53,461 bases of DNA from CAZWZG01 sp964638245 (GCA_964638245.1 CAZWZG010000004.1:1-53461); one strand, 5' to 3'. Positions 16,730-24,652 are shown, counted from the first letter of the stretch. Made by a program: numbers and translations. Notes: a model not told the origin generated them from the letters alone.

Positions 16730-17538
16730 TCGATAGCCTTGAAGAAGCGGTCGCCGCGCCATGTCCAGAAATAGAACAGCGAGCGGCCCGCGGACGAGAA
16801 CATGATGCGGTCGGCGCGGCCCACGATGTTTTCGTAAGGCACAAAGCCGACACCGCCGCGGCTGTCGTCCGAATTGTCGCGGTTGTCGCCCATCATGAAG
16901 TAGTGGCCTTCGGGCACTGCATAGATGCCTGTGTTGTCCACTGGCCCATTGCCGACGTTCAGGATCGAGTGAGTGGCGCCGCCCGGCAATGTCTCAATGA
17001 ACTTGTCTTTTTCACAGACCGCCCCCAGGCCGATGGCCCCGCCTTTGCACAGCGGGCGGCGTCCGAGCGCGCCTTGGGGCTCGAAGATTTCTTCGAACGT
17101 ACCAGCAGGTGCCTGCGGCGCAGCGGTGCCATTGATGTGCAAGACGCCACCAATCATCTGCATGCGATCGCCCGGCAGGCCGACGACGCGTTTGATGAAA
17201 TCCTCGCCCGTGCGCGGGTGCACGAAGACCGCGACGTCTCCGCGTTCAGGCTCGGATCCCATCAGGCGCGTGTTGTCGCCATCCAGAAAGAAACAGACAT
17301 CATCCGCCCCGACACCGGGTATCATGCGGAAGGCGGGACAGGACGCATAGGAATAGCCATAGGCCATCTTGTTGACGAAAAGGAAGTCGCCGATCAGGAG
17401 CGTGTCTTTCATCGAACCGGACGGAATCCAGAATGGCTGAAAGAAGACCGTCCGAAAGATCCCGGCAATCACCAGCGCCCAGAACACCGTCTTGATCGTT
17501 TCGATAATCGGGTTTTCCGACTTTTCCGCTTTTGCCAT
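16726..17538 (-). CDS. lepB: Signal peptidase I
   Basis: Membrane serine protease that removes signal peptides from exported proteins, 270 residues. One N-terminal TM (about 13-33) is followed by the catalytic Ser region PSGSMKDTLLIGDFLFVNK and the general-base Lys in FIKRVVGLPGDR. The C-terminal GDNRDNSDDSRGGVGFV box is complete. The start is ATG 17538 with GGAAGG/AGGGC upstream; a TTG 15 bases earlier would place that ribosome site inside the gene. It lies 51 bases downstream of the HExxH hydroxylase-like gene and is translationally coupled to rnc. Confidence 0.95.
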   Translation of the reverse strand: MAKAEKSENPIIETIKTVFWALVIAGIFRTVFFQPFWIPSGSMKDTLLIGDFLFVNKMAYGYSYASCPAFRMIPGVGADDVCFFLDGDNTRLMGSEPERGDVAVFVHPRTGEDFIKRVVGLPGDRMQMIGGVLHINGTAAPQAPAGTFEEIFEPQGALGRRPLCKGGAIGLGAVCEKDKFIETLPGGATHSILNVGNGPVDNTGIYAVPEGHYFMMGDNRDNSDDSRGGVGFVPYENIVGRADRIMFSSAGRSLFYFWTWRGDRFFKAIE

Positions 17539-17589
17539 TGCCCTGCCTTCCAACTGTCCCGCGCTACATGATTGGACGCGCGTTCCAAG

Positions 17590-18552
17590 TCAAGCAGAGG
17601 CCATTGCCTCTTGGGCGGCTGCCATGATCGCAGAGCCCGTGTCAGACAGGCGCCCATAGCGCTGCACAGTTCCAATCCCCTTGGCAAAGTTCTCGCGATC
17701 CCGGCGGGCGGCATCCAGGGCCCAGTCGCGCTCGTCACCGTACAACGCATCAGCCATCCGCTCCATCGCCCAGGCCATGCGAGCGGAGACGTAGGTCGCA
17801 TGATAAATCCCATCCATAGGCCGTGGGTCCGACCTCAAGGGAGACTCGTAAAGCTCGTCGTCTGTATTGAAAACCAAAGGTTCTTCGATCGTCAGCCCAA
17901 AGAGCAGTGAGTGAGATGCCTCATGGGCCAAAACCTCAACGCAGGCCAAGGGCGTCTTGTGATGTTTGGGGTTCAGCATCAGAAGTCCCCAGAATTGATA
18001 GTGGGAGGCACCGTCGAATTCGAAATCCACTCCGCTTGGTGCGTGCGCCAAAAGCACTTCGCGTACGGTCTCGTTTATCTCCGCATGCAATCCCGGGATC
18101 GCGCTCTCCATCATCGAGAAGCCTTCGTCCAGAAGCGCGGAGAACGCTTTGGCCACTTTTTCGGGAACAGCGGCCAATGCCACGTCTCCGTCCCGTTTGA
18201 GCGCGTCTTCCAAAGCAACGGCGCTGCCATCGCCAAATGCATGGATTTGGCGCATCGTCGAGCGATCTGGCAATCCCGTCAAACGCTGTGACAGCGTTCG
18301 CGCCAATGCCAGATCATCATCGAGGAGCGCCTGAGCAATCTCAAAATAAGTCTTGAAGAAAAGCGGCTGCACACGCCGGTCGCGATCCAAACCCTTAGCC
18401 GCTTCGGCAAGAGATGCTGCAAGAGGGTCGTCGCCGGTACATGCCTCGGCCAGATGGTCCAAGCTTGCCGCCAGTTCTTGGTGGAACCGCGCGTCCAGAA
18501 ATGCAGCGCGCTCGCCCGAAGGGGCGAACGCGCTCAAATCAATTTCCGCCAT
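17590..18552 (-). CDS. HExxH protein resembling aKG-HExxH-type peptide beta-hydroxylase
   Basis: 320 residues. A helical N-terminal part (about 1-170) is followed by VEVLAHEASHSLLFG, with HEASH at 210-214. About 25-45 residues later comes ESPLRSDPRPMDGIYHATYV, with His 251. This HExxH followed by RP-x-dG-x-x-H is, as I recall it, the hallmark of the mod_HExxH / aKG-HExxH family: 2-oxoglutarate-dependent peptide hydroxylases found beside RiPP precursors. It is cytosolic, with no signal peptide or TM. The gene just upstream encodes a 68-residue Lys/Gly-repeat peptide, the natural candidate substrate. Its own ribosome site is weak. A conventional zinc protease is the alternative, but the C-terminal motif and peptide partner argue against it. 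The activity is inferred. Confidence 0.75.
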   Translation of the reverse strand: MAEIDLSAFAPSGERAAFLDARFHQELAASLDHLAEACTGDDPLAASLAEAAKGLDRDRRVQPLFFKTYFEIAQALLDDDLALARTLSQRLTGLPDRSTMRQIHAFGDGSAVALEDALKRDGDVALAAVPEKVAKAFSALLDEGFSMMESAIPGLHAEINETVREVLLAHAPSGVDFEFDGASHYQFWGLLMLNPKHHKTPLACVEVLAHEASHSLLFGLTIEEPLVFNTDDELYESPLRSDPRPMDGIYHATYVSARMAWAMERMADALYGDERDWALDAARRDRENFAKGIGTVQRYGRLSDTGSAIMAAAQEAMASA

Positions 18553-18570
18553 TTTTGGAAATCCGTTTCA

Positions 18571-18588
18571 GGCGCGCAAGGCGCGGCC
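18571..18588 (-). promoter_or_regulatory. Intercistronic hairpin between peptide gene and HExxH gene
   Basis: On the minus strand GGCCGCGC-CTT-GCGCGCC can form a compact stem of about 7 bp with one bulged C, six bases after the peptide stop codon. No T-run follows, so it is not a standard terminator. It could protect the upstream peptide mRNA or reduce read-through into the enzyme gene. Confidence 0.4.
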
Positions 18589-18593
18589 TACTC

Positions 18594-18800
18594 TTAAACC
18601 GGACGCAGGCTGACTTTGCCTTGCATCGCGCCGATCTTGTCGACTTTGCCAGCTTTGACGCCGGCCTTGAAGCCAGACTTGCCCTCTTTCGAGCCAATCT
18701 TGCCGCCGGATTTTATTCCAATCGCGGCATTTGCTTGCGCTTCAGCCACCATGAGTTTGAAGCCCAACAACTTGGACGGGTCGATATTAGTCGCGCTCAT
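18594..18800 (-). CDS. 68-residue Lys/Gly tetrad-repeat peptide, putative RiPP precursor
   Basis: Small basic peptide (11 Lys, 1 Arg, 4 acidic, no Cys). An Ala/Leu-rich N-terminal part (MSATNIDPSKLLGFKLM, residues 1-17) looks like a leader helix. Residues 28-52 are built of consecutive GxKx tetrads: GIKS, GGKI, GSKE, GKS, GFKA, GVKA, GK. The tail is VDKIGAMQGKVSLRPV. A strong AAGGAG ribosome site lies 7 bases before the ATG. It sits immediately upstream of the HExxH hydroxylase-like gene and 31 bases after acpS, all co-directional. I infer that it is the enzyme's substrate and is made in excess. A free-standing cationic nucleic-acid-binding or antimicrobial peptide is the alternative. No exporter or protease gene is adjacent. 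Confidence 0.7.
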   Translation of the reverse strand: MSATNIDPSKLLGFKLMVAEAQANAAIGIKSGGKIGSKEGKSGFKAGVKAGKVDKIGAMQGKVSLRPV

Positions 18801-18807
18801 TCAATTG

Positions 18808-18813
18808 CTCCTT
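18808..18813 (-). promoter_or_regulatory. Strong ribosome binding site of the Lys/Gly peptide gene
   Basis: On the minus strand AAGGAG stands 7 bases before the ATG of the 68-residue peptide. It is one of the best Shine-Dalgarno matches in this core block, while the following enzyme gene has only GGA at a poor distance. This supports the short frame as a real, highly translated gene. Confidence 0.65.
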
Positions 18814-18831
18814 TTGCTTACCCAGACACTG

Positions 18832-19248
18832 TCACGGCAATTCCATACCTGTCAACGGGCGGGCCTCGATAACAACAAACGCCTGTGCCCAAGGGTGATC
18901 ATCGGTCAGGGTGACATGTATGATGGCTTCGTGGCCTGCCGGGGTCATCTCTGTGAGCCGTTCTTTGGCCCACCCTGTCACTTCCATCACGGGCTGACCG
19001 GTTCGCAAGTTGCGCACGGCCATGTCTTTCCATGCGATCCCCATGCGTAGGCCCGTGCCCAGCGCCTTGGAGCACGCCTCTTTCGCGGCCCAGCGTTTGG
19101 CATAAGTCCCCGGCGTGTCGGCTCGGCGCTCGGCCTTGGCTTGTTCGATGTCTGTAAAAACGCGATTGCGAAAACGGTCGCCAAAGCGTTCGAGCGTCCG
19201 CTCAATGCGCTCGATATTGCAAAGGTCTGTGCCGACGCCAAGGATCAT
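18832..19248 (-). CDS. acpS: Holo-[acyl-carrier-protein] synthase
   Basis: Transfers 4'-phosphopantetheine from CoA to acyl carrier protein, 138 residues. The N-terminal MILGVGTDLCNIERIERTLERFG contains the Mg-binding Asp 8, and WAAKEACSKALGTGL (about 53-67) carries the second acidic motif. GAAGGGC precedes the ATG. In related genomes acpS lies between pdxJ and lepB; here it is followed by the peptide/HExxH insertion before lepB, and an oppositely oriented lipoprotein gene separates it from pdxJ. Confidence 0.95.
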   Translation of the reverse strand: MILGVGTDLCNIERIERTLERFGDRFRNRVFTDIEQAKAERRADTPGTYAKRWAAKEACSKALGTGLRMGIAWKDMAVRNLRTGQPVMEVTGWAKERLTEMTPAGHEAIIHVTLTDDHPWAQAFVVIEARPLTGMELP

Positions 19249-19348
19249 GCCCTTCTATCGCGTCCTGCGCGGTCGATAGCAAGATAACCAAATCCTCAGA
19301 CATGCCCGTTATGGAATTCGCGTCCCCGATGAGGAGCCCCGGCGTCGA

Positions 19349-19849
19349 ATGCGCTTAATCCTGTTACTCCCCTTGTTGCTCGCCGGATGTGGTGGGTTGG
19401 CTTACAACACCGAAGTTGCCGAGCAGTTCCCGGTTCGTCTGGCGATGATGGCAAGCGTGGAGCCCGGCGTGACCACCGAGACGGCCTTCGTGACGCGTTG
19501 GGGAAATCCGACCCAAAAGGTTCGCGAAGGCGCGCAGGTTGAATACGTCTATCGTGATACGTCCAATCCGGACGATGACGAGTTTCGCGTTCTGCGGTAC
19601 GGCACCAGCCCGCACTACGTCATCGTCACGTTCCAATACGGTTTGGCCGTTGGCGCACGGTCCTCAGATACCGAAGTCTGTCGCGGGACATTCCCACCCC
19701 AACCACCAGGCTTTGGATTTGACACGCCTGCGACGGTCTACCCGATGGGCAATTGCGTGACTGCTGGCGAAAGCCGTGGTGTTACGGATCAATCCTATGG
19801 CCGCAATCCAGATGGCACATCAGAAAACGTGGCTGGCAAGCTGAACTAA
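19349..19849 (+). CDS. Predicted lipoprotein, SmpA/BamE-like fold possible
   Basis: 166 residues with a short hydrophobic lead and lipobox LLAGC, so the mature protein would start at Cys 14 and be lipid-anchored. The segment MASVEPGVTTETAFVTRWGNPTQKV followed by VEYVYRD resembles the BamE/SmpA repeat (a helix-Gly-Pro hairpin then a strand reporting a wrong turn). The C-terminal half is unlike BamE. It is the only plus-strand gene between pdxJ and acpS, ending 3 bases from the pdxJ stop. The function is unknown; an envelope role is inferred. Confidence 0.75.
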   Translation: MRLILLLPLLLAGCGGLAYNTEVAEQFPVRLAMMASVEPGVTTETAFVTRWGNPTQKVREGAQVEYVYRDTSNPDDDEFRVLRYGTSPHYVIVTFQYGLAVGARSSDTEVCRGTFPPQPPGFGFDTPATVYPMGNCVTAGESRGVTDQSYGRNPDGTSENVAGKLN

Positions 19850-19852
19850 ACG

Positions 19853-20602
19853 TCAGCTTGCGCGGGCTTCATCCATGATCCGGCGCATCTCCCGGATTGC
19901 GGGATCAAGACCCAGGAAAATCGCCTCACCGATCAGGAAGTGTCCGATGTTCAACTCGACGAGCTCCTTGATCGCTGCGACCGGGCCGACGGACTCGTAG
20001 GTCAGACCATGTCCGGCATGGACCTCTAACCCCAATGAATGCGCCAGAGCGGCCATGTCGACCATCTTCTTGAGTTCTTCATCGCGGGCCGCGAAATCCC
20101 CTTCTGCATGGAATTCGCAATAGGCGCCTGTGTGAAGCTCGATAACCTCGGCGCCAATGCGCGCGGCCGCTTCGATCTGTCGCTGTTCTGCGGCGATGAA
20201 AATCGACACGCGGCACCCTGCATCCCGCAAAGGTGCAATGAAATGGGCCAGACGGTTTTCGTCCCGGGCCACTTCAAGCCCGCCCTCGGTCGTGCGCTCT
20301 TCGCGCTTTTCGGGCACGATGCAGACCGCATGGGGGGTGTGGCGAAGCGCGATGCGTTGCATCTCATCAGTCGCTGCCATCTCGAAGTTGAGCGGCAACT
20401 CCAGAGACTCCATCAAACCTTCGATATCGGCATCCGAAATGTGACGGCGGTCCTCACGCAAATGCGCTGTAATCCCGTCCGCACCAGCCTCTTCAGCGAT
20501 TTTGGCCGCACGGATCGGATCAGGAACGTTCCCGCCGCGCGCATTGCGCACGGTGGCTACGTGGTCGATGTTTACCCCAAGGCGTAACGGTCCGACATAC
20601 AT
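19853..20602 (-). CDS. pdxJ: Pyridoxine 5'-phosphate synthase
   Basis: Final ring-closing enzyme of the DXP-dependent vitamin B6 pathway, condensing 1-deoxyxylulose-5-phosphate with 3-amino-2-oxopropyl phosphate. 249 residues. LRLGVNIDHVATVRNARGG at the N-terminus, GITAHLREDRRHI and AGHGLTYESV are family signatures. The start is ATG 20602 with GGAGG 8 bases upstream; the longer open frame begins inside the DUF2062 gene. Downstream of DUF2062 and rsh on the same strand. Confidence 0.95.
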   Translation of the reverse strand: MYVGPLRLGVNIDHVATVRNARGGNVPDPIRAAKIAEEAGADGITAHLREDRRHISDADIEGLMESLELPLNFEMAATDEMQRIALRHTPHAVCIVPEKREERTTEGGLEVARDENRLAHFIAPLRDAGCRVSIFIAAEQRQIEAAARIGAEVIELHTGAYCEFHAEGDFAARDEELKKMVDMAALAHSLGLEVHAGHGLTYESVGPVAAIKELVELNIGHFLIGEAIFLGLDPAIREMRRIMDEARAS

Positions 20603-20624
20603 CGCTAAATCCTCCAGCGCAGGA

Positions 20625-21272
20625 CTATTCGCCCGGCTTGGCCGCCTTTGCAACCCGGTCTGCTTCGCGCGCGCGCTCCAGCTTCTTCTCGAGGATCCGC
20701 AAGCGACGGCGTTGGTAGGCCGTGATTGCAGGCATAGATAAATAGTACGCCGCAAGACCCATCAGGATACCCGGGACAATTCCACCCACCAAATAAGGCA
20801 AGAAGATCAGCTGGAAGAACTTACCAAGGCTGGCCCACTCGGTCGGTGCCGGTGAGAATATCGCCATGAAATTGCGCCAAAGCTCGACCGAGGCCTGGCT
20901 GAAGGCCTTGACCACTTCGGGCAGCGGCACATTCGGCAAACCAAGGATCAGCGTGCCCAACTCAACCGCTATCGAGGCAAAGATCGGAAACGTGAGCGGG
21001 TTCCCGATGAAGGTCGCCAACAAGGCCGCAAGAATGTTGCCGCGCAGGACCCAAGCCAAAGCCGCCGCCAGCATGAAATGAAACCCATAGAACGGCGTGA
21101 ACGAGGTGAAAACGCCGATCGCAATACCCCGGCTGATCTTGTGAGCGGGATCAGGCAAACGGCGCAAACGCAAAGTGATATACCGCAACGCCCTGCTCCA
21201 CCCGCCGCGCGGATAGATCAGTTCGACTGCCGACCGGATCCATGTCCGGGGATTGCGGCGTTTGAAGACCAA
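20625..21272 (-). CDS. DUF2062 domain membrane protein
   Basis: 215 residues, conserved in alphaproteobacteria. A basic N-terminus is followed by a conserved SRGIAIGVFTSFTPFYGFH segment (about 47-65) and three to four hydrophobic helices (about 65-110 and 155-185). The C-terminus is a charged coil (RRRLRILEKKLERAREADR). It is an inner-membrane protein of unknown function. TTG start following GGCAGGTGTC, 15 bases after the rsh stop, so probably co-transcribed with rsh and pdxJ. Confidence 0.85.
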   Translation of the reverse strand: MVFKRRNPRTWIRSAVELIYPRGGWSRALRYITLRLRRLPDPAHKISRGIAIGVFTSFTPFYGFHFMLAAALAWVLRGNILAALLATFIGNPLTFPIFASIAVELGTLILGLPNVPLPEVVKAFSQASVELWRNFMAIFSPAPTEWASLGKFFQLIFLPYLVGGIVPGILMGLAAYYLSMPAITAYQRRRLRILEKKLERAREADRVAKAAKPGE

Positions 21273-21287
21273 GACACCTGCCTTCGA

Positions 21288-23408
21288 CTAGGGTTTGCGT
21301 TCCAGATCGCGATACCGGGTTATCGACGCGACATCGCTTTCCGCCTCGAGCGCGAGCATGACGGCATGCAAGTGCTCGATATCACGTAGTTCTACATCGA
21401 CAATAAGGCGATAGAAGTCCGGTTTTCTGTCGCGGAAATGAAGATCCGAGATGTTGGCTTTTTGCTCACCAATGACGGTGCAGATGCGACCCAAGACCCC
21501 GGCATCGTTCGAAATGGTCAGATCAAAGCTGACAGAATGGACGGGGGAGTGGGTGCCCGAATGCCAATGAAGGTCGACCCAACGATCCGGCTGGTCCTCA
21601 AATTCAACAAGCGCCTCGCAGTCAATCGCGTGCACCATAACCCCGCGACCCCGGTACTTGACCCCTACGATCCGCTCGCCCGGAACCGCCTGACAACAGC
21701 CAGCCGAGCGAAAGGCTTCGTCGGGCTCCAGCCCCACGATCGCGCGCGCCGCGTCGATTTCTTCGCCCTGTTTTTCGGAAATGTCGGGATAAAGCGCTTC
21801 AATCACGGCGCGCGCCGTCAATTCGGCGGCGCCCACATCGGCCAACAACTCTTCTGCACCTCGCAGGTTCAGGGCTTTGGCGGCGGTGCGGAGTGCTTTG
21901 TCTGTTGGTTTCTTGCCGACATGATCAAATGCCACCCGCACCAATTCGCGGCCGAGCTTGACGAAGCGCGCGCGATCTTCTTCGCGAAGGCTTCGTCGGA
22001 TTGCGGCCTTGGCTCGGCCGGTCGTCACAATGTCGATCCATGTGGCCTGCGGTCGCTGTCCTTCGGCTGTCATGATCTCGACCGACTGACCATTTTTTAG
22101 GCGCGTCCACAGGGGAACCCGGATCTGATCGATCTTGGCGCCAACGCAACTGTCCCCAATCCGCGTATGAATCGCGTAAGCAAAATCGAGTGGCGTCGCA
22201 CCGCGGGGCAAGGAAACCACGTCCCCTTTCGGTGTGAAGCAGAAGACCTGGTCTGCGTACATCTCAAGCTTCACATGCTCTAGAAACGCGTCGTGATCGT
22301 CCTCGCCGTCAAACCGTTCGGTCAGGGACGCAATCCATTTCGCCGGATCCACGGCAAAGGGGTTTTCGGCGCGTTCGCCGTCCTTGTAGGACCAATGGGC
22401 CGCGACCCCCGTTTCGGCCACTTCATGCATCGCGCGAGTACGAAATTGAACCTCGACCCGCTTGCCATCCCGGCCCGAGACGGTCGTATGAATCGAGCGA
22501 TACCCGTTCGATTTTGGCTGGCTTATGTAGTCTTTGAACCGGCCCGGCACCGCACGCCAGCGCTGGTGAATGGCACCAAGCACGCCGTAGCATTCAGCCT
22601 CGGTCGCACACAGGATCCGGAACCCGTAGATATCGGAAAGCCGAGAAAACCCCTGATCCTTTTCCTGCATCTTGCGCCAGATCGAATAGGGCTTTTTCGC
22701 GCGACCAAAGACTTCGGCCTCGATTCCGGCCCTTTCCAACTCGGTCTCGATGTCGGCCGTAATCTTCTTGATGACATCGCCGGTTTCTTTTTGGAGCGTG
22801 ATGAAGCGACGGATGATCGACGAGCGCGCGTCGGGGTTGAGAACCCGAAACGCAAGGTCCTCCAACTCGTCGCGCATCCACTGCATCCCCATGCGCCCCG
22901 CAAGCGGCGCGAAGATGTCCATCGTCTCACGCGCTTTTTGAGCCTGCTTCTCCGGGCGCATCGCCTTGATCGTGCGCATGTTGTGAAGCCGGTCAGCGAG
23001 CTTGACCAAAATCACCCGAAGGTCGCGCGACATCGCCATGAAAAGCTTGCGAAAATTCTCGGCCTGCTTTGCTTCGGTCGAGGACAACTGAAGGTTTGTC
23101 AGCTTGGTCACGCCATCGACAAGCTCTGCCACCTCGTGACCAAACTGGCGCTCGATGTCCGAATACGTCGAACGCGTATCTTCGATCGTGTCGTGCAACA
23201 GCGCGGTAACGATCGTCGCGTCGTCGAGCATCTGCTCGGTCAAGAGTGCCGCCACAGACACCGGATGGGTGAAGTAGGGCTCGCCGGATTGGCGCGTCTG
23301 ACCCTCGTGCATCTCTTCACCATAGGCAAAGGCACGGCGGATCAAGTCCTCGTCGGTTTTCGGGTTATAGGTGCGGACCAGCGCGATCAGGTCATCACAA
23401 TCAAGCAC
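21288..23408 (-). CDS. Bifunctional (p)ppGpp synthetase/hydrolase (RelA/SpoT family)
   Basis: Stringent-response enzyme, 706 residues, domain order HD hydrolase, synthetase, TGS, helical, ACT. The HD site is intact (FTHP at 46-49, HDTIED at 72-77), so hydrolysis is expected. The synthetase has RFKD at 290-293, the basic RxKD form of bifunctional enzymes, and GYRSIHT at 302-308. TGS begins CFTPKGDVVSLPRGATPLDFAY; the ACT domain is at the C-terminus (SNDAGVLGRICTVIGEQKANI). GTG start after AGGTGACCA, 21 bases after rpoZ. It is the usual single long RSH of alphaproteobacteria. Symbols rsh, spoT or rel are all used. Confidence 0.95.
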   Translation of the reverse strand: MLDCDDLIALVRTYNPKTDEDLIRRAFAYGEEMHEGQTRQSGEPYFTHPVSVAALLTEQMLDDATIVTALLHDTIEDTRSTYSDIERQFGHEVAELVDGVTKLTNLQLSSTEAKQAENFRKLFMAMSRDLRVILVKLADRLHNMRTIKAMRPEKQAQKARETMDIFAPLAGRMGMQWMRDELEDLAFRVLNPDARSSIIRRFITLQKETGDVIKKITADIETELERAGIEAEVFGRAKKPYSIWRKMQEKDQGFSRLSDIYGFRILCATEAECYGVLGAIHQRWRAVPGRFKDYISQPKSNGYRSIHTTVSGRDGKRVEVQFRTRAMHEVAETGVAAHWSYKDGERAENPFAVDPAKWIASLTERFDGEDDHDAFLEHVKLEMYADQVFCFTPKGDVVSLPRGATPLDFAYAIHTRIGDSCVGAKIDQIRVPLWTRLKNGQSVEIMTAEGQRPQATWIDIVTTGRAKAAIRRSLREEDRARFVKLGRELVRVAFDHVGKKPTDKALRTAAKALNLRGAEELLADVGAAELTARAVIEALYPDISEKQGEEIDAARAIVGLEPDEAFRSAGCCQAVPGERIVGVKYRGRGVMVHAIDCEALVEFEDQPDRWVDLHWHSGTHSPVHSVSFDLTISNDAGVLGRICTVIGEQKANISDLHFRDRKPDFYRLIVDVELRDIEHLHAVMLALEAESDVASITRYRDLERKP

Positions 23409-23429
23409 TGGTCACCTATGACATGAAGG

Positions 23430-23783
23430 TTAGGGGCGCTCTTGCGCCTCCATCAGAGCACGCAGAAGCTTTTCTTCGCTCATGTCGTCTTCCTGCGGGC
23501 GATCCTGTTCAGCGCCCATCAGAAGCGCCATTGCGTCTTCTTCCGGCTCATCAACCTCGATCTGGGTCTGCTGGCTTTCGATCATACGCTCGCGCAATTC
23601 TTCGGCTTGCTGTGTTTCGTCGGCAATCTCACGCAAAGACACGACCGGGTTCTTGTCGTTGTCGCGATCGACCGTAATCGGTGCGCCCGACGAAATTTCG
23701 CGCGCCCGGTGGGCGGCAAGCATGACAAGGTCGAACCGGTTGGGAACTTTATCGACGCAATCTTCGACGGTAACGCGGGCCAT
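23430..23783 (-). CDS. rpoZ: RNA polymerase omega subunit
   Basis: Small subunit that helps assemble RNA polymerase, 117 residues. The N-terminal MARVTVEDCVDKVPNRFDLVMLAAHRAREISSG is diagnostic; the rest is an acidic Glu-rich tail (EVDEPEEDAMALL, MSEEKLLRAL), longer than in E. coli. The ATG at 23783 is supported by the exact family N-terminus, and the longer open frame upstream is non-coding. First gene of the rpoZ-rsh-DUF2062-pdxJ string. The 296-base divergent spacer to the NYN gene must hold its promoter. Confidence 0.95.
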   Translation of the reverse strand: MARVTVEDCVDKVPNRFDLVMLAAHRAREISSGAPITVDRDNDKNPVVSLREIADETQQAEELRERMIESQQTQIEVDEPEEDAMALLMGAEQDRPQEDDMSEEKLLRALMEAQERP

Positions 23784-24079
23784 AGAGCAAGTCTCCAGAG
23801 AACTGGCTTGGGAAAGAAGGCCTGTAGATAAGAGGGTTGCGGGCGAAACACAAGTGTCTTCTCCTCCCTCAGATTCACACAAAATCGGAGCCCAATAATG
23901 GGTTCTCGCAATTGACGTGGCGGCAATTCGCCTAAAAAAGCGTCAAAATGTGAAGTATGACAGTTTTGTAAAGTTGCGCTTTGCACCCATCCTCCTACAT
24001 AACGGAACGACCAAAAATGCCTGAATTTCCGGGCCGGCGTGTGTGTTTGCGTCGCAACAATGAACAAAGGACCATCGGG
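23784..24079. other. Divergent intergenic region rpoZ / NYN-domain gene
   Basis: About 296 bases, relatively A/T-rich, between two divergent genes, and so expected to hold two promoters. TTGACG (minus strand, near 23940) and TTGTAA (plus strand, near 23964) are possible -35 elements, but I cannot pair either with a convincing -10. No RNA gene, operator palindrome or extra open frame stands out. Confidence 0.4.
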
Positions 24080-24652
24080 ATGTTCTATCGAGACGAGCGC
24101 CTAGCGCTCTTTATCGATGGCTCGAACCTTTATGCGGCTGCCAAGGCGCTTGGGTTTGACATCGATTACAAGCTTCTGCGCCAGGAATTCATGCGGCGCG
24201 GAAAAATGATCCGGGCGTTTTACTACACCGCCCTTCTGGAAAACGACGAATACTCTCCCATCCGCCCGCTGGTGGATTGGCTGCACTACAATGGTTTCAC
24301 CATGGTCACCAAACCGGCCAAGGAATTCACCGACAGCCAAGGCCGGCGCAAGATCAAGGGCAACATGGATATCGAGCTTGCCGTTGACGCCATGGAACTG
24401 GCGCCTCGGGTCGATCACATCGTGCTGTTTTCGGGCGATGGCGATTTCCGGCCCCTGGTCGAAAGCCTCCAACGTCAGGGCGTTCGCGTGAGCGTTGTTT
24501 CCACGATCCGCTCGCAACCGCCAATGATTGCGGATGAGCTGCGCCGTCAGGCTGACAATTTCATCGAGCTTGACGAGTTGCGCGACGTCGTGGGTCGCCC
24601 CCCGCGTGAGCCGCGCGAAGACAATGTTGAGCGTATCGCCGCCGAAGGCTGA
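24080..24652 (+). CDS. NYN-domain (LabA/DUF88-like) protein, putative ribonuclease
   Basis: 190 residues. PIN-like NYN fold: the first acidic motif is LALFIDGSNLYAAAK (about 7-21), then KGNMDIELAVDAM and SGDGDFRPLVESLQRQG, which together supply the Asp cluster of a metal-dependent RNase. The C-terminal tail is basic/acidic and probably disordered. The ATG at 24080 has AAAGGA 9 bases upstream; an earlier in-frame start at 23981 would add residues with no family resemblance. Members are conserved across alphaproteobacteria. The nuclease role is inferred from the fold. Confidence 0.85.
   Translation: MFYRDERLALFIDGSNLYAAAKALGFDIDYKLLRQEFMRRGKMIRAFYYTALLENDEYSPIRPLVDWLHYNGFTMVTKPAKEFTDSQGRRKIKGNMDIELAVDAMELAPRVDHIVLFSGDGDFRPLVESLQRQGVRVSVVSTIRSQPPMIADELRRQADNFIELDELRDVVGRPPREPREDNVERIAAEG

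Noticed and set aside
17590..18552. Reading the HExxH protein as a secreted zinc protease
   Set aside because: No signal peptide, the C-terminal RP-x-dG-x-x-H motif follows the HExxH, and a small repeat peptide gene is the direct neighbour; a peptide hydroxylase fits better.
22293..23426. 377-residue open frame antisense to the RelA/SpoT gene
   Set aside because: Basic, His-rich shadow of a strongly conserved gene; no independent ribosome site or motif.
23784..24079. Possible small RNA or riboswitch in the rpoZ/NYN spacer
   Set aside because: No stable long stem, terminator or known riboswitch core could be recognised by eye.
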